A stretch of 64,000 nucleotides of DNA from Roseivivax isoporae LMG 25204 (GCF_000521865.1 NZ_JAME01000007.1:98120-162119), one strand, 5' to 3'; positions 19,500 to 28,984 are shown, counted from the stretch's first letter. The notes: generated by a model from the sequence alone, not told the origin. Translations and numbers: made by a program.

Positions 19500-19949
19500 T
19501 CAGCCCGGAACCGTCGTGACCGGCAGCCCCCGGGCGATCCATCCCGGCCCCGCGCCCGACCCCAGCATGCCCTCGGACACGTCCGCGACCGCGGGGATTC
19601 CCGCCGCGTGCAGCCGTCCCGCCATGCGCCGAGACCGCACGCCCCGCGCGCAGATCAGCGCGACCGGCCTCTCGGGAGCCGTGCGCGTCGCCTCTTCCAG
19701 CGCCGCGAGGAAATCGTCCCGCCGCATGTCGAGCGGGATCGCGTCCTCGGCCACGCCCGTCACCGCCCATTCGTCGGGCCTGCGGATGTCCACGAGCCAG
19801 ATCGACCCGTTCCGGACCCGTTCCAGCGCCGCGTCCGCAGACAGCGCGACCACGCCATCGGGCAGGCCCGGTTCCGGCCAGAGCAGCGCGCCCGCGACGG
19901 CCAGCGCCGCGACGCCGCCCGCCAGAACGGTGCGCCGCCCCAGACCCAT
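19500..19949 (-). CDS. Exported rhodanese-like protein
   Basis: 149 residues. An N-terminal signal with GRRTVLAGG, Tat-like with two arginines and a hydrophobic core (6-23), is followed by one rhodanese domain. DIRRPDEW is the family entry motif, and C100 in ICARGVRS is the active-site loop that carries persulfide in sulfurtransferases. It starts 3 bp after opgH ends, so it is almost certainly co-transcribed with the glucan genes. Role there unknown. Confidence 0.82.
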   Translation of the reverse strand: MGLGRRTVLAGGVAALAVAGALLWPEPGLPDGVVALSADAALERVRNGSIWLVDIRRPDEWAVTGVAEDAIPLDMRRDDFLAALEEATRTAPERPVALICARGVRSRRMAGRLHAAGIPAVADVSEGMLGSGAGPGWIARGLPVTTVPG

Positions 19950-19952
19950 CCG

Positions 19953-21836
19953 CTATTCCGCCGCGATGGCCGCGGCCTCGGGCGTCTCGAGGGCCTTGGC
20001 GATCCGCGCGCGTTCGACCCGCGCGCAGCGCTCGACCCGCGGCGCGCGCAGCGACAGCGGCGTGTCGAGCCGGAACGGCCCCGGTGCTCCGGACACCTTG
20101 ACCCCGGATAGCCGCGACAGGACCACGGCGCCCGCAAGGCTCGCCGCGACCGGCGTCAGCCATGCCGACAGGAGCCCCGCGAACATGCCGGCCAGCAGCA
20201 CCGCGCCCAGCGCGGTCTCGAGCCAGTGGAAACGGACCAGGGTCATCCAGCCGTATTGCGCGGCGCCGCGCTGCTGCGGGGCCCAGGGGTTCGGCGCGCC
20301 CGCGAGCGCGCGGACCACCGCCACGGTCTGCTGCACCATCATGATCGGCGCGTAGAGGATGGCGAGCGCGATCTCGACCGCCGTTGTCGCGGCGAACCGC
20401 CCGGCCCCGCCATAGAGCGCCACCACGCCGCGCGACTGCGCCAGCAGCGCCGCCGCGACGATCTTGGGCAGCAGAAGCATGACGTAGATGAAGACGAGGA
20501 ACCACACGCCGTCGATCCGGCTCATCTGCGGCCAGACCGGGTAGAGCGGGTTGGCCGGGTTGAAGTAGCTGACCGGCCCCTGCGCCATGGGCAGGAAGGC
20601 CGACCACACCACGAGAAGCGCGAACCACGCCGGCGACAAGAGGTACGCGACCGCGCCCTGCAGCAGGTGGAACCGCGTGATCGGGTGAAAGCCGCGCGCG
20701 GCGAGGATCCGCAGGTGCTGCAGGTTCCCCTGGCACCAGCGGCGGTCGCGCAGCACGTAGTCGACGAGCGTCGCCGGCGTCTCCTCGAACGACCCGCCCG
20801 GGCGCGCGAGGAACCGCACCGCCCAGCCCGCGCGCCGCAGCATCCCCGCCTCGACGAAATCGTGGCTCAGGATCAGCTCCGGCCGTCCGCCGCGGCCGCG
20901 CAGGTAGGGCAGCCGCGCGCTGTCGGCGAAGGCACGGGTGCGGATGATGGCGTTGTGGCCCCAATAATTGCCCTCGTTGCGCGACCAGAGCGCCAGCCCC
21001 TCGGCCAGAAGCCAACCGTAGACCGAGGTCGCGAACTGTTGCATCCGCCCGAACAGCGTCTCGGCCGAGATCAGCGCCGGGAAGGACTGGATGAGGCCCG
21101 CATCGGGGTCGCGGGCAAGCGCGTCCGCGAGCTGGCGGATCGCCGCGCCGGTCATCAGGCTGTCCGCGTCGAGGACGATCATCGCCTCCCAGTCGGCGCC
21201 CCAGCCCATGATCCAGTCGTTGATGTTGCCGATCTTCTTGTCGGTGTTGCGCGCGCGGCGGCGATAGTGCACCGGCACGTCGCCGTCGTCCTGCAGCAGC
21301 CGCACCGCGCGCAGCTCCGCCGCCGCGATGCTCGGATCCTGGGTGTCGCTCAGCACGAAGAAGGCGAAGCTGTCCTTGCGCGGCCCGCGCGCGAGTTCCG
21401 CGCGCATGGCGGCCACGTTGCCCAGCACCGCGGTCGGGTCCTCGTTGTAGATCGGCACCAGCAGCGCCACCCGCTGCGGCCCGCCCCGCGCGCGCGTCTC
21501 GCGCCCGCGGCCGAGCCAGAGCCGCACGATCGCCAGCACCACCGCCGAGACCGACAGCGACACCCAGATGAAGGTCATGCCGATCAGCAGCACGACGATG
21601 CCTTCCTGCAGGGTGAACCCGCCGGCATCGAACCAGCGGATCACGCCCGCGATCAGCGACAGCGTGATGAGAAGCGCGGGCCCGAAGGCGCCCACGCGCC
21701 ACAGGAGGTCGCTCACCCGCCAGCGCGGCAGGGCGCCGCGCGCGGGTGCGCAGGCGTCGAAGCGCTGCTCGCGCATGTCGAGCGGCGCGCGCGGCGGCAT
21801 CAGGTCGTCCGGTGCGGGACGGGCGGTCGGCATCAT
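19953..21836 (-). CDS. opgH: Periplasmic glucan glucosyltransferase OpgH (MdoH)
   Basis: Inner-membrane glycosyltransferase (GT2) that polymerises glucose from UDP-glucose into the backbone of osmoregulated periplasmic glucans. 627 residues, shorter than the roughly 850 of E. coli, as in Rhodobacter. It shows VPIYNEDP, the metal-binding VLDADSLM, the acceptor-region Q-R-R-W motif as RDRRWCQGN, and several C-terminal membrane spans. The ATG at 21836 overlaps the opgG stop (ATGA); an ATG nine bases upstream (21845) is an alternative. Confidence 0.93.
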   Translation of the reverse strand: MMPTARPAPDDLMPPRAPLDMREQRFDACAPARGALPRWRVSDLLWRVGAFGPALLITLSLIAGVIRWFDAGGFTLQEGIVVLLIGMTFIWVSLSVSAVVLAIVRLWLGRGRETRARGGPQRVALLVPIYNEDPTAVLGNVAAMRAELARGPRKDSFAFFVLSDTQDPSIAAAELRAVRLLQDDGDVPVHYRRRARNTDKKIGNINDWIMGWGADWEAMIVLDADSLMTGAAIRQLADALARDPDAGLIQSFPALISAETLFGRMQQFATSVYGWLLAEGLALWSRNEGNYWGHNAIIRTRAFADSARLPYLRGRGGRPELILSHDFVEAGMLRRAGWAVRFLARPGGSFEETPATLVDYVLRDRRWCQGNLQHLRILAARGFHPITRFHLLQGAVAYLLSPAWFALLVVWSAFLPMAQGPVSYFNPANPLYPVWPQMSRIDGVWFLVFIYVMLLLPKIVAAALLAQSRGVVALYGGAGRFAATTAVEIALAILYAPIMMVQQTVAVVRALAGAPNPWAPQQRGAAQYGWMTLVRFHWLETALGAVLLAGMFAGLLSAWLTPVAASLAGAVVLSRLSGVKVSGAPGPFRLDTPLSLRAPRVERCARVERARIAKALETPEAAAIAAE

Positions 21837-23371
21837 GCGGTCCATCTGTAGACCCAGGCCTCGCTCAGGGGCTTGTCCTCGAGCCGCAGTTGCGCGCGGA
21901 GCTCGACGAGGCCCGCATCGCGCGGGTGCAGGGTGAAGGCCAGCCGGGCGCCGCCGGTGGCCGGGTTGCGCTGGAGGATCGCGGGGCTGAGGTCGCCCGC
22001 GTTGGCGCGCACCAGCGTCTCGACGCGGCTGAGGTCCTCGGGCAGGTCCTCGCCCGCCTCGAAGTCGATGGCGAAGCGCAGCCCGCCGTCGCGCGCCGCC
22101 CCGGCCCGGGTGTTCAGCACGCGCAGGACGCCCGCGGGCGGCGGCTCCACCCCCCAGGTCATGTCGTAGGAAAAGGCCAGCGATCCGCCCGCCGGCACCG
22201 GCTCCTCCGGACGCCAGTAGGCCACGATGTTGTCGTAGACCTCGTCGTCGGTCGGGATCTCGACGAGCGTCACTGCCCCCTGCCCCCAGCCGTCTCGCGG
22301 CGCGATCCAGAGACCCGGCCGGCGGTGGTAGAGCGCCTGCAGGTCGCCGAAATCCTCGAACTCGCGCGCCCGCTGCAAGAGCCCGAACCCCTGCGGGTCG
22401 CGGTCCTGGAAGGCGCTGATCTGCAGCGCCTTGGGATTCGCGAGCGGCCGCCACAGCGTCTCGCCCCAGCCCGTGCGCATCAAGAGCCCGTCGCTGTCGT
22501 GGATGGCCGAGCGGAAATCCGAGAACCGGTCGCGGTTCGTCTCGTCGAACTGGAACATCGAGGTCAGCGCGCCGAGCCCCACGTGGTCGAGCTCCTCCCG
22601 GGCGAAAATCTCGGCCTCGACACCCATCTGCAGCGTCTCGCCCGGTGTCAGCACGAAGCGGTAGGCGCCGGTGCAGCGCGGCGAATCGAGCAGCGCGTGC
22701 AGGATGAGGTCGGAGGTGCCCGGCGCCGGCCGCTCGATCCAGAAATGCCGGAACTCGGGGAATTCCTCACCCTCGGGTTCGGCCACGTCGACGGCGAGCC
22801 CCCGCGCCGACAGCCCGTAGATCTGCCCGGCACCGATGCCGCGGAAATAGCTCGCGCCCTGGAAGACCGCGAACTCGGTGAAGATGCCGCGCTGTTCCAG
22901 CTCCGCCCGGAGCCGGATGCCGGAATAGCCGAGCGTGTCGTCCACCGGCACGTCGGGAAACTTGTCGGTCGTGTCGAATACGCCGAGATCGAACAGCAGC
23001 GGCCGCGTCTGCCCGGCCTCGACCACCTCGATGCGCACCGGGCGCGGGTAGTAGAGGCCCGGCGCGAACACGTCGACGCGGAAGGGCTCGACCCCGCTGT
23101 CGTTCCAGAGCGCGTTGCGCGGGTCGAACCAGATCTTGCGGTATTGGTCGTAGCTGAGCTCGGTCCATTCCGTCGGGATGGTCGGCAGGGGCGTGTAGGC
23201 CTCGCCCGCCATCCGCTCGGCCATGGCGCGCACGTCCGACGGGTGGAACGGGCGCGCCTCGCCCAGCTGCAGACCGGGCTCGCCGGCCACGCCTTCGGCC
23301 CGCGCCGCGCGCGGTGCCGCAACTGCCGCAGCAAGGGCCGCAAGGCCCCCCAGAACGTCTCGTCTCAACAT
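21833..23371 (-). CDS. opgG: Glucan biosynthesis protein OpgG
   Basis: Periplasmic protein required for branching and maturation of osmoregulated periplasmic glucans. 512 residues with a signal peptide bearing MLRRDVLGGLAA (Tat-like). The mature MdoG domain includes YDQYRKIWFDPRNALW and FDLGVFDTTDKFPDVP. ATG at 23371 chosen for AAGGGGTGA upstream; a start nine codons earlier would run into opgC. Confidence 0.92.
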   Translation of the reverse strand: MLRRDVLGGLAALAAAVAAPRAARAEGVAGEPGLQLGEARPFHPSDVRAMAERMAGEAYTPLPTIPTEWTELSYDQYRKIWFDPRNALWNDSGVEPFRVDVFAPGLYYPRPVRIEVVEAGQTRPLLFDLGVFDTTDKFPDVPVDDTLGYSGIRLRAELEQRGIFTEFAVFQGASYFRGIGAGQIYGLSARGLAVDVAEPEGEEFPEFRHFWIERPAPGTSDLILHALLDSPRCTGAYRFVLTPGETLQMGVEAEIFAREELDHVGLGALTSMFQFDETNRDRFSDFRSAIHDSDGLLMRTGWGETLWRPLANPKALQISAFQDRDPQGFGLLQRAREFEDFGDLQALYHRRPGLWIAPRDGWGQGAVTLVEIPTDDEVYDNIVAYWRPEEPVPAGGSLAFSYDMTWGVEPPPAGVLRVLNTRAGAARDGGLRFAIDFEAGEDLPEDLSRVETLVRANAGDLSPAILQRNPATGGARLAFTLHPRDAGLVELRAQLRLEDKPLSEAWVYRWTA

Positions 23372-23376
23372 GGAAA

Positions 23377-24621
23377 TCACCCCTTGGTCCGGCGCCATGG
23401 CTGTGACTTGAACCAGCCCGCGCCGTAGGCCACCGCGGCGAGCACACAGAACCCCGCGAGGTTAACGACGAGCATCGTCAGATGGTTCCGCCCCGCGATG
23501 TCGAGCGCGAGCCCGAGGATCCGCGCGAGGTACATCGACGCGATGAACACCGCGAGCGATTGCTGCCCCACCTTCATGATGACCGCGAGAAGCGCCTCCC
23601 AGGCGCGGGCGATCGCGCCGTCCCCCTCGGGCGGGCGCAGCCGGTGCCCGCCCTCGCCCGCCGCCATCCACGCGAGATAGGCGAGCGCCAGGAAGTGCAC
23701 GTAGCGCAGGATGCCGAAATCGGTCTTCTCGCGAAATTCGCGGATGTCGGCGTAGAACGCCATCGACCACTCCGCCGAGGCCGGCCAGACGACCTTCATG
23801 ACCTCGAGCACGCGGGGCGAGGACACGGGCGTCGTCAGCACGACGAAGGCCAGCGCCACCCAGACGAGCCAGCGCGCCCGCGGCGGCGCCGGCAGCCAGC
23901 GCGCCATGAAGGCGAAGCCGGTGAAGAAGACGAGCTGCCAGCCGAACGGGTTGAAGAACCATTCGCGGTCCGACCAGGGCTCTGCCGACAGCGCCAGGAG
24001 GTCGACCTGCGCCGCCACCCAGATCCCCACCACCGCCGCCAGCGCGGCCCAGGGGCTCAGCCGGTAGAGCGCCACCATCACCGGCATCATCGCGAGGATG
24101 ACGAGGTACATGGGCAGGATGTCGAAGTAGTTCGGCACGTAGGTCAGCGTCATCAGGCCGACGAGGTTCGCCGCGGTGTCCTCGAAGAACGGCACGAGGT
24201 TCAGCTCGCCCACGTAGATGCGCTCGAACGCCCCGGTCGCGTCCAGCGCCGCGACGGTGGCGGCAACGGCGAAGAACAGCCCGATATGCGCCCAGTAGAC
24301 CTGCCAGCAGCGGAAGGCGACGCGCGCCGTGCCCATCCACAGGCCGCGGCGGGCGAAGACCGCGCCGAACGCGATCGCCGACGCCATGCCCGAGCAGAAC
24401 ACGAAGATCTCGGTCGCGTCGGAAAATCCGAACCGCGCCGGAATCCACGCGGTCAGCCAGTTGCCCGGCGTGTGCGAGACAAGGATGATGAACATGGCGA
24501 TGCCGCGGAAGAAATCCAGGCGCGGATCGCGCATACGGGCTTCTGTCGCGGCACGCGCCGCAAGCTGTGACGGGCTCTCGGCCCGGAGTGGCGCAGTCAA
24601 GGCAGTCTCGGCCAGGCTCAT
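23377..24621 (-). CDS. opgC: Glucan succinyltransferase-like membrane protein OpgC
   Basis: Adds succinyl groups to periplasmic glucans in Rhodobacter sphaeroides. 414 residues, about ten membrane segments. The RDPRLDFFRGIAMFIILVSH opening and PARFGFSDATEIFVFCSG are typical of OpgC/acyltransferase-3 proteins. Ends 5 bp before opgG. Starts 27 bp after the TPR gene with no obvious strong ribosome site. Confidence 0.9.
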   Translation of the reverse strand: MSLAETALTAPLRAESPSQLAARAATEARMRDPRLDFFRGIAMFIILVSHTPGNWLTAWIPARFGFSDATEIFVFCSGMASAIAFGAVFARRGLWMGTARVAFRCWQVYWAHIGLFFAVAATVAALDATGAFERIYVGELNLVPFFEDTAANLVGLMTLTYVPNYFDILPMYLVILAMMPVMVALYRLSPWAALAAVVGIWVAAQVDLLALSAEPWSDREWFFNPFGWQLVFFTGFAFMARWLPAPPRARWLVWVALAFVVLTTPVSSPRVLEVMKVVWPASAEWSMAFYADIREFREKTDFGILRYVHFLALAYLAWMAAGEGGHRLRPPEGDGAIARAWEALLAVIMKVGQQSLAVFIASMYLARILGLALDIAGRNHLTMLVVNLAGFCVLAAVAYGAGWFKSQPWRRTKG

Positions 24622-24648
24622 GTGATTCGAGATTGTCTCATGATGCCT

Positions 24649-26013
24649 TTACTGTGCCGCGTAAAGGGCAGCGTCGCGTCGCGCCTCCGCAATGCGCGCC
24701 ATTCGGCTCTCGGCGAAGGAATCCGCCCGCCCCGCACGCAATTGCGTGCGCTCCGCGAGGATCGCGGCGACCGCGTCGAGCTGCCCCGCGCGCAGGCCCG
24801 CATCGACCGTGATGCGCTCGAACACGTCGCGCTGCGCGTGGCTGCCGCCCATGGTGGGCATGTGCGCCCGCGCCGCCGACAGCCGCGCGAAGGCCCGCGC
24901 ATAGAGCCCCTCGCCGAAATCGCAAAGCCCCTCGGCCGCGGCGCGTCCGGGATGCGCGGCGATGCGGCCGAGCTCGGTCGCGCCGCTGCCCGAGGCCGCG
25001 ATGCGGCGGGCGAGCCGCGCGGCCGCCCCGGGGCGGCGGTCGCCCGCCAGCGCCAGCATGTAGTGCAGGTCGGCGAAGACGAGGCAGCCGTCCGACAGCC
25101 GCGCCTCGGCCAAGTCCGCAAGCTCCGCCCAGCGGTCGCCCACGTCCACCTCCTCGAGCTCGAGCCGCACGAGCAGAGAGGTCGCGTTCGAGATGTCGCG
25201 GTAATCGTCCGTCTTTTCGGCGCGGATCTTGGCGTCGTAGAGCGCCAGCACGACCTCGTGCTCGCCGCGGTCGAGATGCAGCAGCGCCTTGTGCCACCAG
25301 ACGTGGAAGCGGAAGTTGTTGCAATGGTCCCAGGCCGCGCGGTTCTCCTCGATCAGCGCGATGCCGGCCTCCGGCCGGTGGGTCATGTCGTGCACGTGGG
25401 CGACCGCGTGCAGCCCCCACGCGTCGTCGCCCGCGCGCAGAAGACCCTCGCGACCCGCCCGCTCCGCCGCCTCGTAGGCGCCGGTCTCCTCGAGCGCGAA
25501 GGCATGGCAGCCCAGCGCGTAGCCCGACAGCGGGTGGTCGGCGCCGTGCGCCGGCAGCGCGCGTTCGACCGACCGCCGCATGCCGCCCGCGTCCCCGATC
25601 ATGAAGCGCACGCCGTGGCTCGCCTTCATGGTCAGCGTGTCGCCCGGATCGCGCGCGAGGATGCCCTCGAGATGGAAGATCGCGCCGCCGGGGCTGCCCG
25701 AAAGCCACGCGCCCAGCGCATCGGCCCACGCCCGCGCGCGCAGGCCCGCCGCGCCGCCGGGCAGGCGCCCCAGTGCCGCCGCGTGGGCCGTCCGCGCCGT
25801 CTCGGTCATCTCGCGCCGGCCGAGCATCATGCAGAACATGCCGCGCGCCGCATGCGCCATCGCGCAATCGGGCGCGCGGTCCAGCACCCGCCCGAGATGC
25901 TCGGGGGTCGTCGCGCCGTGCGCGAGGAAGGCCCGCACCATGGCGTTCCACGCCGCGAGCGCCTCGGGGTCGTCAAGATCGACGGGCGAACGGCAGATGT
26001 CGAAAGTCGTCAA
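24649..26013 (-). CDS. TPR-repeat protein of the TTC38-like family
   Basis: 454 residues made of helical repeats. The segment around GYALGCHAFALEETGAYEAAERAGREGL and AVAHVHDMTHRPEAGIALIEEN is characteristic of the tetratricopeptide repeat protein 38 family, whose function is unknown. A TTG start at 26013 (MTTFDICRSPVDL) is preferred because family similarity begins there and a -10-like TATCCT (26084-26079) lies between it and the only longer ATG (26112). It may be the first gene of the opg transcript. Confidence 0.75.
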   Translation of the reverse strand: MTTFDICRSPVDLDDPEALAAWNAMVRAFLAHGATTPEHLGRVLDRAPDCAMAHAARGMFCMMLGRREMTETARTAHAAALGRLPGGAAGLRARAWADALGAWLSGSPGGAIFHLEGILARDPGDTLTMKASHGVRFMIGDAGGMRRSVERALPAHGADHPLSGYALGCHAFALEETGAYEAAERAGREGLLRAGDDAWGLHAVAHVHDMTHRPEAGIALIEENRAAWDHCNNFRFHVWWHKALLHLDRGEHEVVLALYDAKIRAEKTDDYRDISNATSLLVRLELEEVDVGDRWAELADLAEARLSDGCLVFADLHYMLALAGDRRPGAAARLARRIAASGSGATELGRIAAHPGRAAAEGLCDFGEGLYARAFARLSAARAHMPTMGGSHAQRDVFERITVDAGLRAGQLDAVAAILAERTQLRAGRADSFAESRMARIAEARRDAALYAAQ

Positions 26014-26099
26014 GGGCGTCGTCCCGCTGGTCCTGTTCGAGCGCGCGGCGTCGGAGGAGCGCCGCCCCGCACGGTCACAGGATAGCGTGCGACCGTAAC

Positions 26100-26130
26100 G
26101 CGCAGGTCTCACATGCGTGGCAACCTGCGC
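26100..26130. repeat. Inverted repeat upstream of TPR/opg genes
   Basis: GCGCAGGT (26100-26107) and ACCTGCGC (26123-26130), 8-bp perfect arms with a 15-nt centre. It lies just downstream of the CoA-transferase stop and about 16 bp upstream of the TATCCT element of the TPR gene. Operator or terminator-like hairpin; no U-run. Confidence 0.4.
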
Positions 26131-26154
26131 ATTTGTGATCGCCGCGGGCGCCTG

Positions 26155-27381
26155 TCAGGACCGCCCGGATGGCGTGGTCCTGAGCGCCCTCAGCCGGTCG
26201 AGGATGCCCGAACCGTCCTGTCCCACCCGTGGCGGCGGGCGTCGCACGGTCACCGGCGTTGCCGAGAATTTCAGAGGATTTCCAAGCAGCTGCACCTCTC
26301 CTCGCAAGGTGTCCGGATGCGGGACGGAGATCACCGCGCCCCGCGCGCGGGCCTGCTCAGACCCGAGCGCCTCGGCCACGGTGTGGATCGGGCCCGCCGG
26401 CACCTTCACCTCCGCGAGCCGCCCAAGGATGTCGCAGCGCGGCATCGCCGCCATCAGCTCTGTAACAATTTCCGTCAAAGCCACCCGGTTCTCGAGCCGC
26501 AGGGGATTGGTCATGAACCGCGGATCCTGTCCGAGCTCGGGCCGTCCCATGGCCGCGGCGAAGCGGCGGAACTGCCCGTCATTGCCCACGGCGAGGATCA
26601 CGTGCCCGTCCGCGCAAGGGTAGACGTCGTAGGGTGCGATGTTGGGGTGCGCGTTGCCGCGCCGCTCGGGATCGCGGCCCGAGGCGAGGTAGTTGGTCCC
26701 CTCGTTGATGAGCCAGGCCATCTGCGCGTCCACGAGCGAGAGGTCGATGTGCTGGCCCTCGCCGGTCGAGTCGCGGTGCCGGAGCGCGGCGAGGATGCCC
26801 ACGCAGGCATACATCCCGCACATCACGTCGGCGATGCCCACGCCCACCTTGTGCGGCGCACCGTTCGCGGGGCCCGTCAGCGACATGATCCCGCCATAGC
26901 CCTGCGCCATCAGGTCGTAACCCGGCAACTCCCGGTTGGGCCCGGTCTGGCCGAAGCCCGAGATCGAGCAGTAGACGAGCCGCGGATGTGCCGCCCGCAG
27001 CGTCTCGTGGTCGAGCCCGTATTTCACGAGCCCTCCCGGCTTGAAGTTCTCGATCACCACGTCTGCCTCGGCGGCGATCGCGCGCACCAGCGCCGCGCCC
27101 TCCTCCGTGGCGAGGTCGGCCGCGACCGACAGCTTGTTGCGATTGGCCGCCATGAAATAGGCCGAGAGGTCGCTCTGCCCGTCATGGGTCTCGGCATAGG
27201 GCGGCCCCCAGGCGCGGGTGTCGTCCCCGCCGGATCCCGGGTTCTCGATCTTCACCACCGTGGCGCCCAAGTCGCCCAGGAGCTGCGTCGCCGTCGGCCC
27301 CGCGAGGATGCGCGACAGGTCGCACACCACCAGTCCGTCGAGCGCGCCCCGCGCGCCGCCCGTCTCAGATCCGTCCGTCAT
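26155..27381 (-). CDS. Class III CoA-transferase (CaiB/BaiF family)
   Basis: Transfers CoA between carboxylic acids. 408 residues with the family features LSRILAGPTATQLLGDLGATVVKIE, ADVVIENFKPGGLVKYGLD, the catalytic Asp region GYDLMAQGYGGIM, and the insertion near HPNIAPYDVYPCADG. The ATG at 27381 has GGAGGG directly upstream and overlaps the TPP-enzyme gene by 17 bp, so the two are co-translated. Substrate acids unknown; the gene pair recalls oxalate modules (frc/oxc), but the partner is not oxalyl-CoA decarboxylase. Confidence 0.87.
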   Translation of the reverse strand: MTDGSETGGARGALDGLVVCDLSRILAGPTATQLLGDLGATVVKIENPGSGGDDTRAWGPPYAETHDGQSDLSAYFMAANRNKLSVAADLATEEGAALVRAIAAEADVVIENFKPGGLVKYGLDHETLRAAHPRLVYCSISGFGQTGPNRELPGYDLMAQGYGGIMSLTGPANGAPHKVGVGIADVMCGMYACVGILAALRHRDSTGEGQHIDLSLVDAQMAWLINEGTNYLASGRDPERRGNAHPNIAPYDVYPCADGHVILAVGNDGQFRRFAAAMGRPELGQDPRFMTNPLRLENRVALTEIVTELMAAMPRCDILGRLAEVKVPAGPIHTVAEALGSEQARARGAVISVPHPDTLRGEVQLLGNPLKFSATPVTVRRPPPRVGQDGSGILDRLRALRTTPSGRS

Positions 27382-28984
27382 AGGCCCTCCGGTCAATTTC
27401 CGCGGCGATCACGGTGAACGTCTCGGCCTCGAGCGCCGCCTCGAGCGCCGCGCGCAGCGCCTCGCGGGAGGTCACGACGTGCCCCGCGCCGCCCATGGCG
27501 CGGCCGAGCGCGGCAAAGTCCGTGCGCCCGAAATCGACGCCCGCATTGCGCATCTGCCGCTGCCGCTGCTTCAGCTCGATGAGCGCGAGCGAGCGGTCGA
27601 CGAACACGACGAAGATGGTGCGCAGGCCCAGATCCGCCGCCGTCGCCAGCTCTCCCGCGACCATCAGGAAGCCCGCATCGCCCGAGAACGACACGCAGGG
27701 CCGGTCGGGTTCGGCCAGCTGCGCCCCCATGGCGAGCGGCACCGCGCATCCCATGGTGCAGAGGCCCGATGACTGGACCAGCGCCCGCGGGTAGGAACAG
27801 CGCCACATCTGCGACAGCAGGATCCGGTGCGCGCCGCTGTCGGCGCTGGCGCGCGTCTCGGGCGGCAGCACCTGCCGGCACGTCTCGATGACGGCGGCCG
27901 GGCCCCACGCCTCCTCCGGCGCGAAGGCCGCGTCGAGCGCCGCGCGCGTCTCGGCCACGCGCCCGCCCCAGCCGGCCGCGGGCGTCGCCCCCTCGGTCAG
28001 CGCGGCGAGGCTCGGGCCGATGGCGCCGACGACGTTCACGCTGCCCTGGTGCATGTAGTGCAGGTTCGGCTCGGCCGTGACGTCGACCACGGGGACCGCG
28101 TCCGGGTCCCACGGGTCCTGCCAGCCGGTGCGCATCTCGATCGGATCGTAGCCCGCCAGGAGGATCGCGTCCGCCGCGCGCACCAGCGGCAGCAGGATCG
28201 CGTCGGCCCGTGGCGACAGCCCCGCACCCCCGAGCGCCAGCGGATGGTCCTCGGGCAGGAGCCCCTTGGCCTTGTAGGTGGTCACGACCGGCGCCCCCAG
28301 CGCCTCGGCCGCGGCGCGCAAGGCCTCGGCCGCTCCGCCGTTCACAGCGTCGACGCCCGCCACGATCAGCGGCCGCTCGGCCCCCGCAAGCGCCGCCCGC
28401 GCCGCATCGAGCCCGGGCCCCCGCGCCGGCGCCACGGGCAGGGCCGGACGGCGCCGCAGGTCGGGCCGCGCCTCGGCCGGGGCATCGGCGACCGAGATCG
28501 GCACGTCGATATGCACCGGGCCCGGCCGGCCGTCCGTGGCGATCGCCAGCGCCTTGTCGATGGTGACCTCGGCCGCGCCCGCCGCCAGCGTGAAGCTCGC
28601 CTTCGCCACCGCGGCAAAGACCCGCCCCTGGTCCAGCACCTGGTGGGTGTAGCGCGCCGCGGTTTCGGGATCGACGCAGCCCGTGAGCACGATCATCGGC
28701 ACCCGGTCCTGCCGCGCGTTTTCCACCGCGTTGATCGCGTTGAGCGCGCCCGGCCCCACCGTCGCCACCAGCACGGCAGGCGCGCCGGTCGCGTGGTGCA
28801 TGCCCTCGGCCATGAACCCGCCGGAGTTCTCGTGCCGCACGAGCACGAAGCCGATGCCCGCCGCCTCGAGCGCGTCGACGAGCGTCAGCACCTCGCCCCC
28901 GGGCATCCCGAAGGCGCGGCGCACCCCCGCATCGTAGAGACGGCGCGCCAGCACGTCGGCGCTGCGCAGGACAGGTTCGGTCAT
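27365..28984 (-). CDS. Thiamine-diphosphate enzyme, acetolactate-synthase-like
   Basis: 539 residues with the three-domain ThDP fold. The N-terminal domain carries the cofactor-activating Glu (E52 in VRHENSGG) and GPGALNAINAVENA. A middle domain follows, then the C-terminal PP domain with the metal-binding SFSGDAGFLM ... VDRS. It resembles IlvB-like large subunits without an adjacent small subunit. The reaction cannot be assigned. Co-translation with a CoA-transferase suggests a 2-oxo-acid or acyl-CoA substrate. Start ATG at 28984. Confidence 0.84.
   Translation of the reverse strand: MTEPVLRSADVLARRLYDAGVRRAFGMPGGEVLTLVDALEAAGIGFVLVRHENSGGFMAEGMHHATGAPAVLVATVGPGALNAINAVENARQDRVPMIVLTGCVDPETAARYTHQVLDQGRVFAAVAKASFTLAAGAAEVTIDKALAIATDGRPGPVHIDVPISVADAPAEARPDLRRRPALPVAPARGPGLDAARAALAGAERPLIVAGVDAVNGGAAEALRAAAEALGAPVVTTYKAKGLLPEDHPLALGGAGLSPRADAILLPLVRAADAILLAGYDPIEMRTGWQDPWDPDAVPVVDVTAEPNLHYMHQGSVNVVGAIGPSLAALTEGATPAAGWGGRVAETRAALDAAFAPEEAWGPAAVIETCRQVLPPETRASADSGAHRILLSQMWRCSYPRALVQSSGLCTMGCAVPLAMGAQLAEPDRPCVSFSGDAGFLMVAGELATAADLGLRTIFVVFVDRSLALIELKQRQRQMRNAGVDFGRTDFAALGRAMGGAGHVVTSREALRAALEAALEAETFTVIAAEIDRRAYDGRI

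Noticed and set aside
27365..28984. Oxalyl-CoA decarboxylase as the identity of the ThDP enzyme
   Set aside because: The activating-Glu context (RHENSGG) and the N-terminal GMPGGEVLTLVDAL do not match oxalyl-CoA decarboxylase as I know it.
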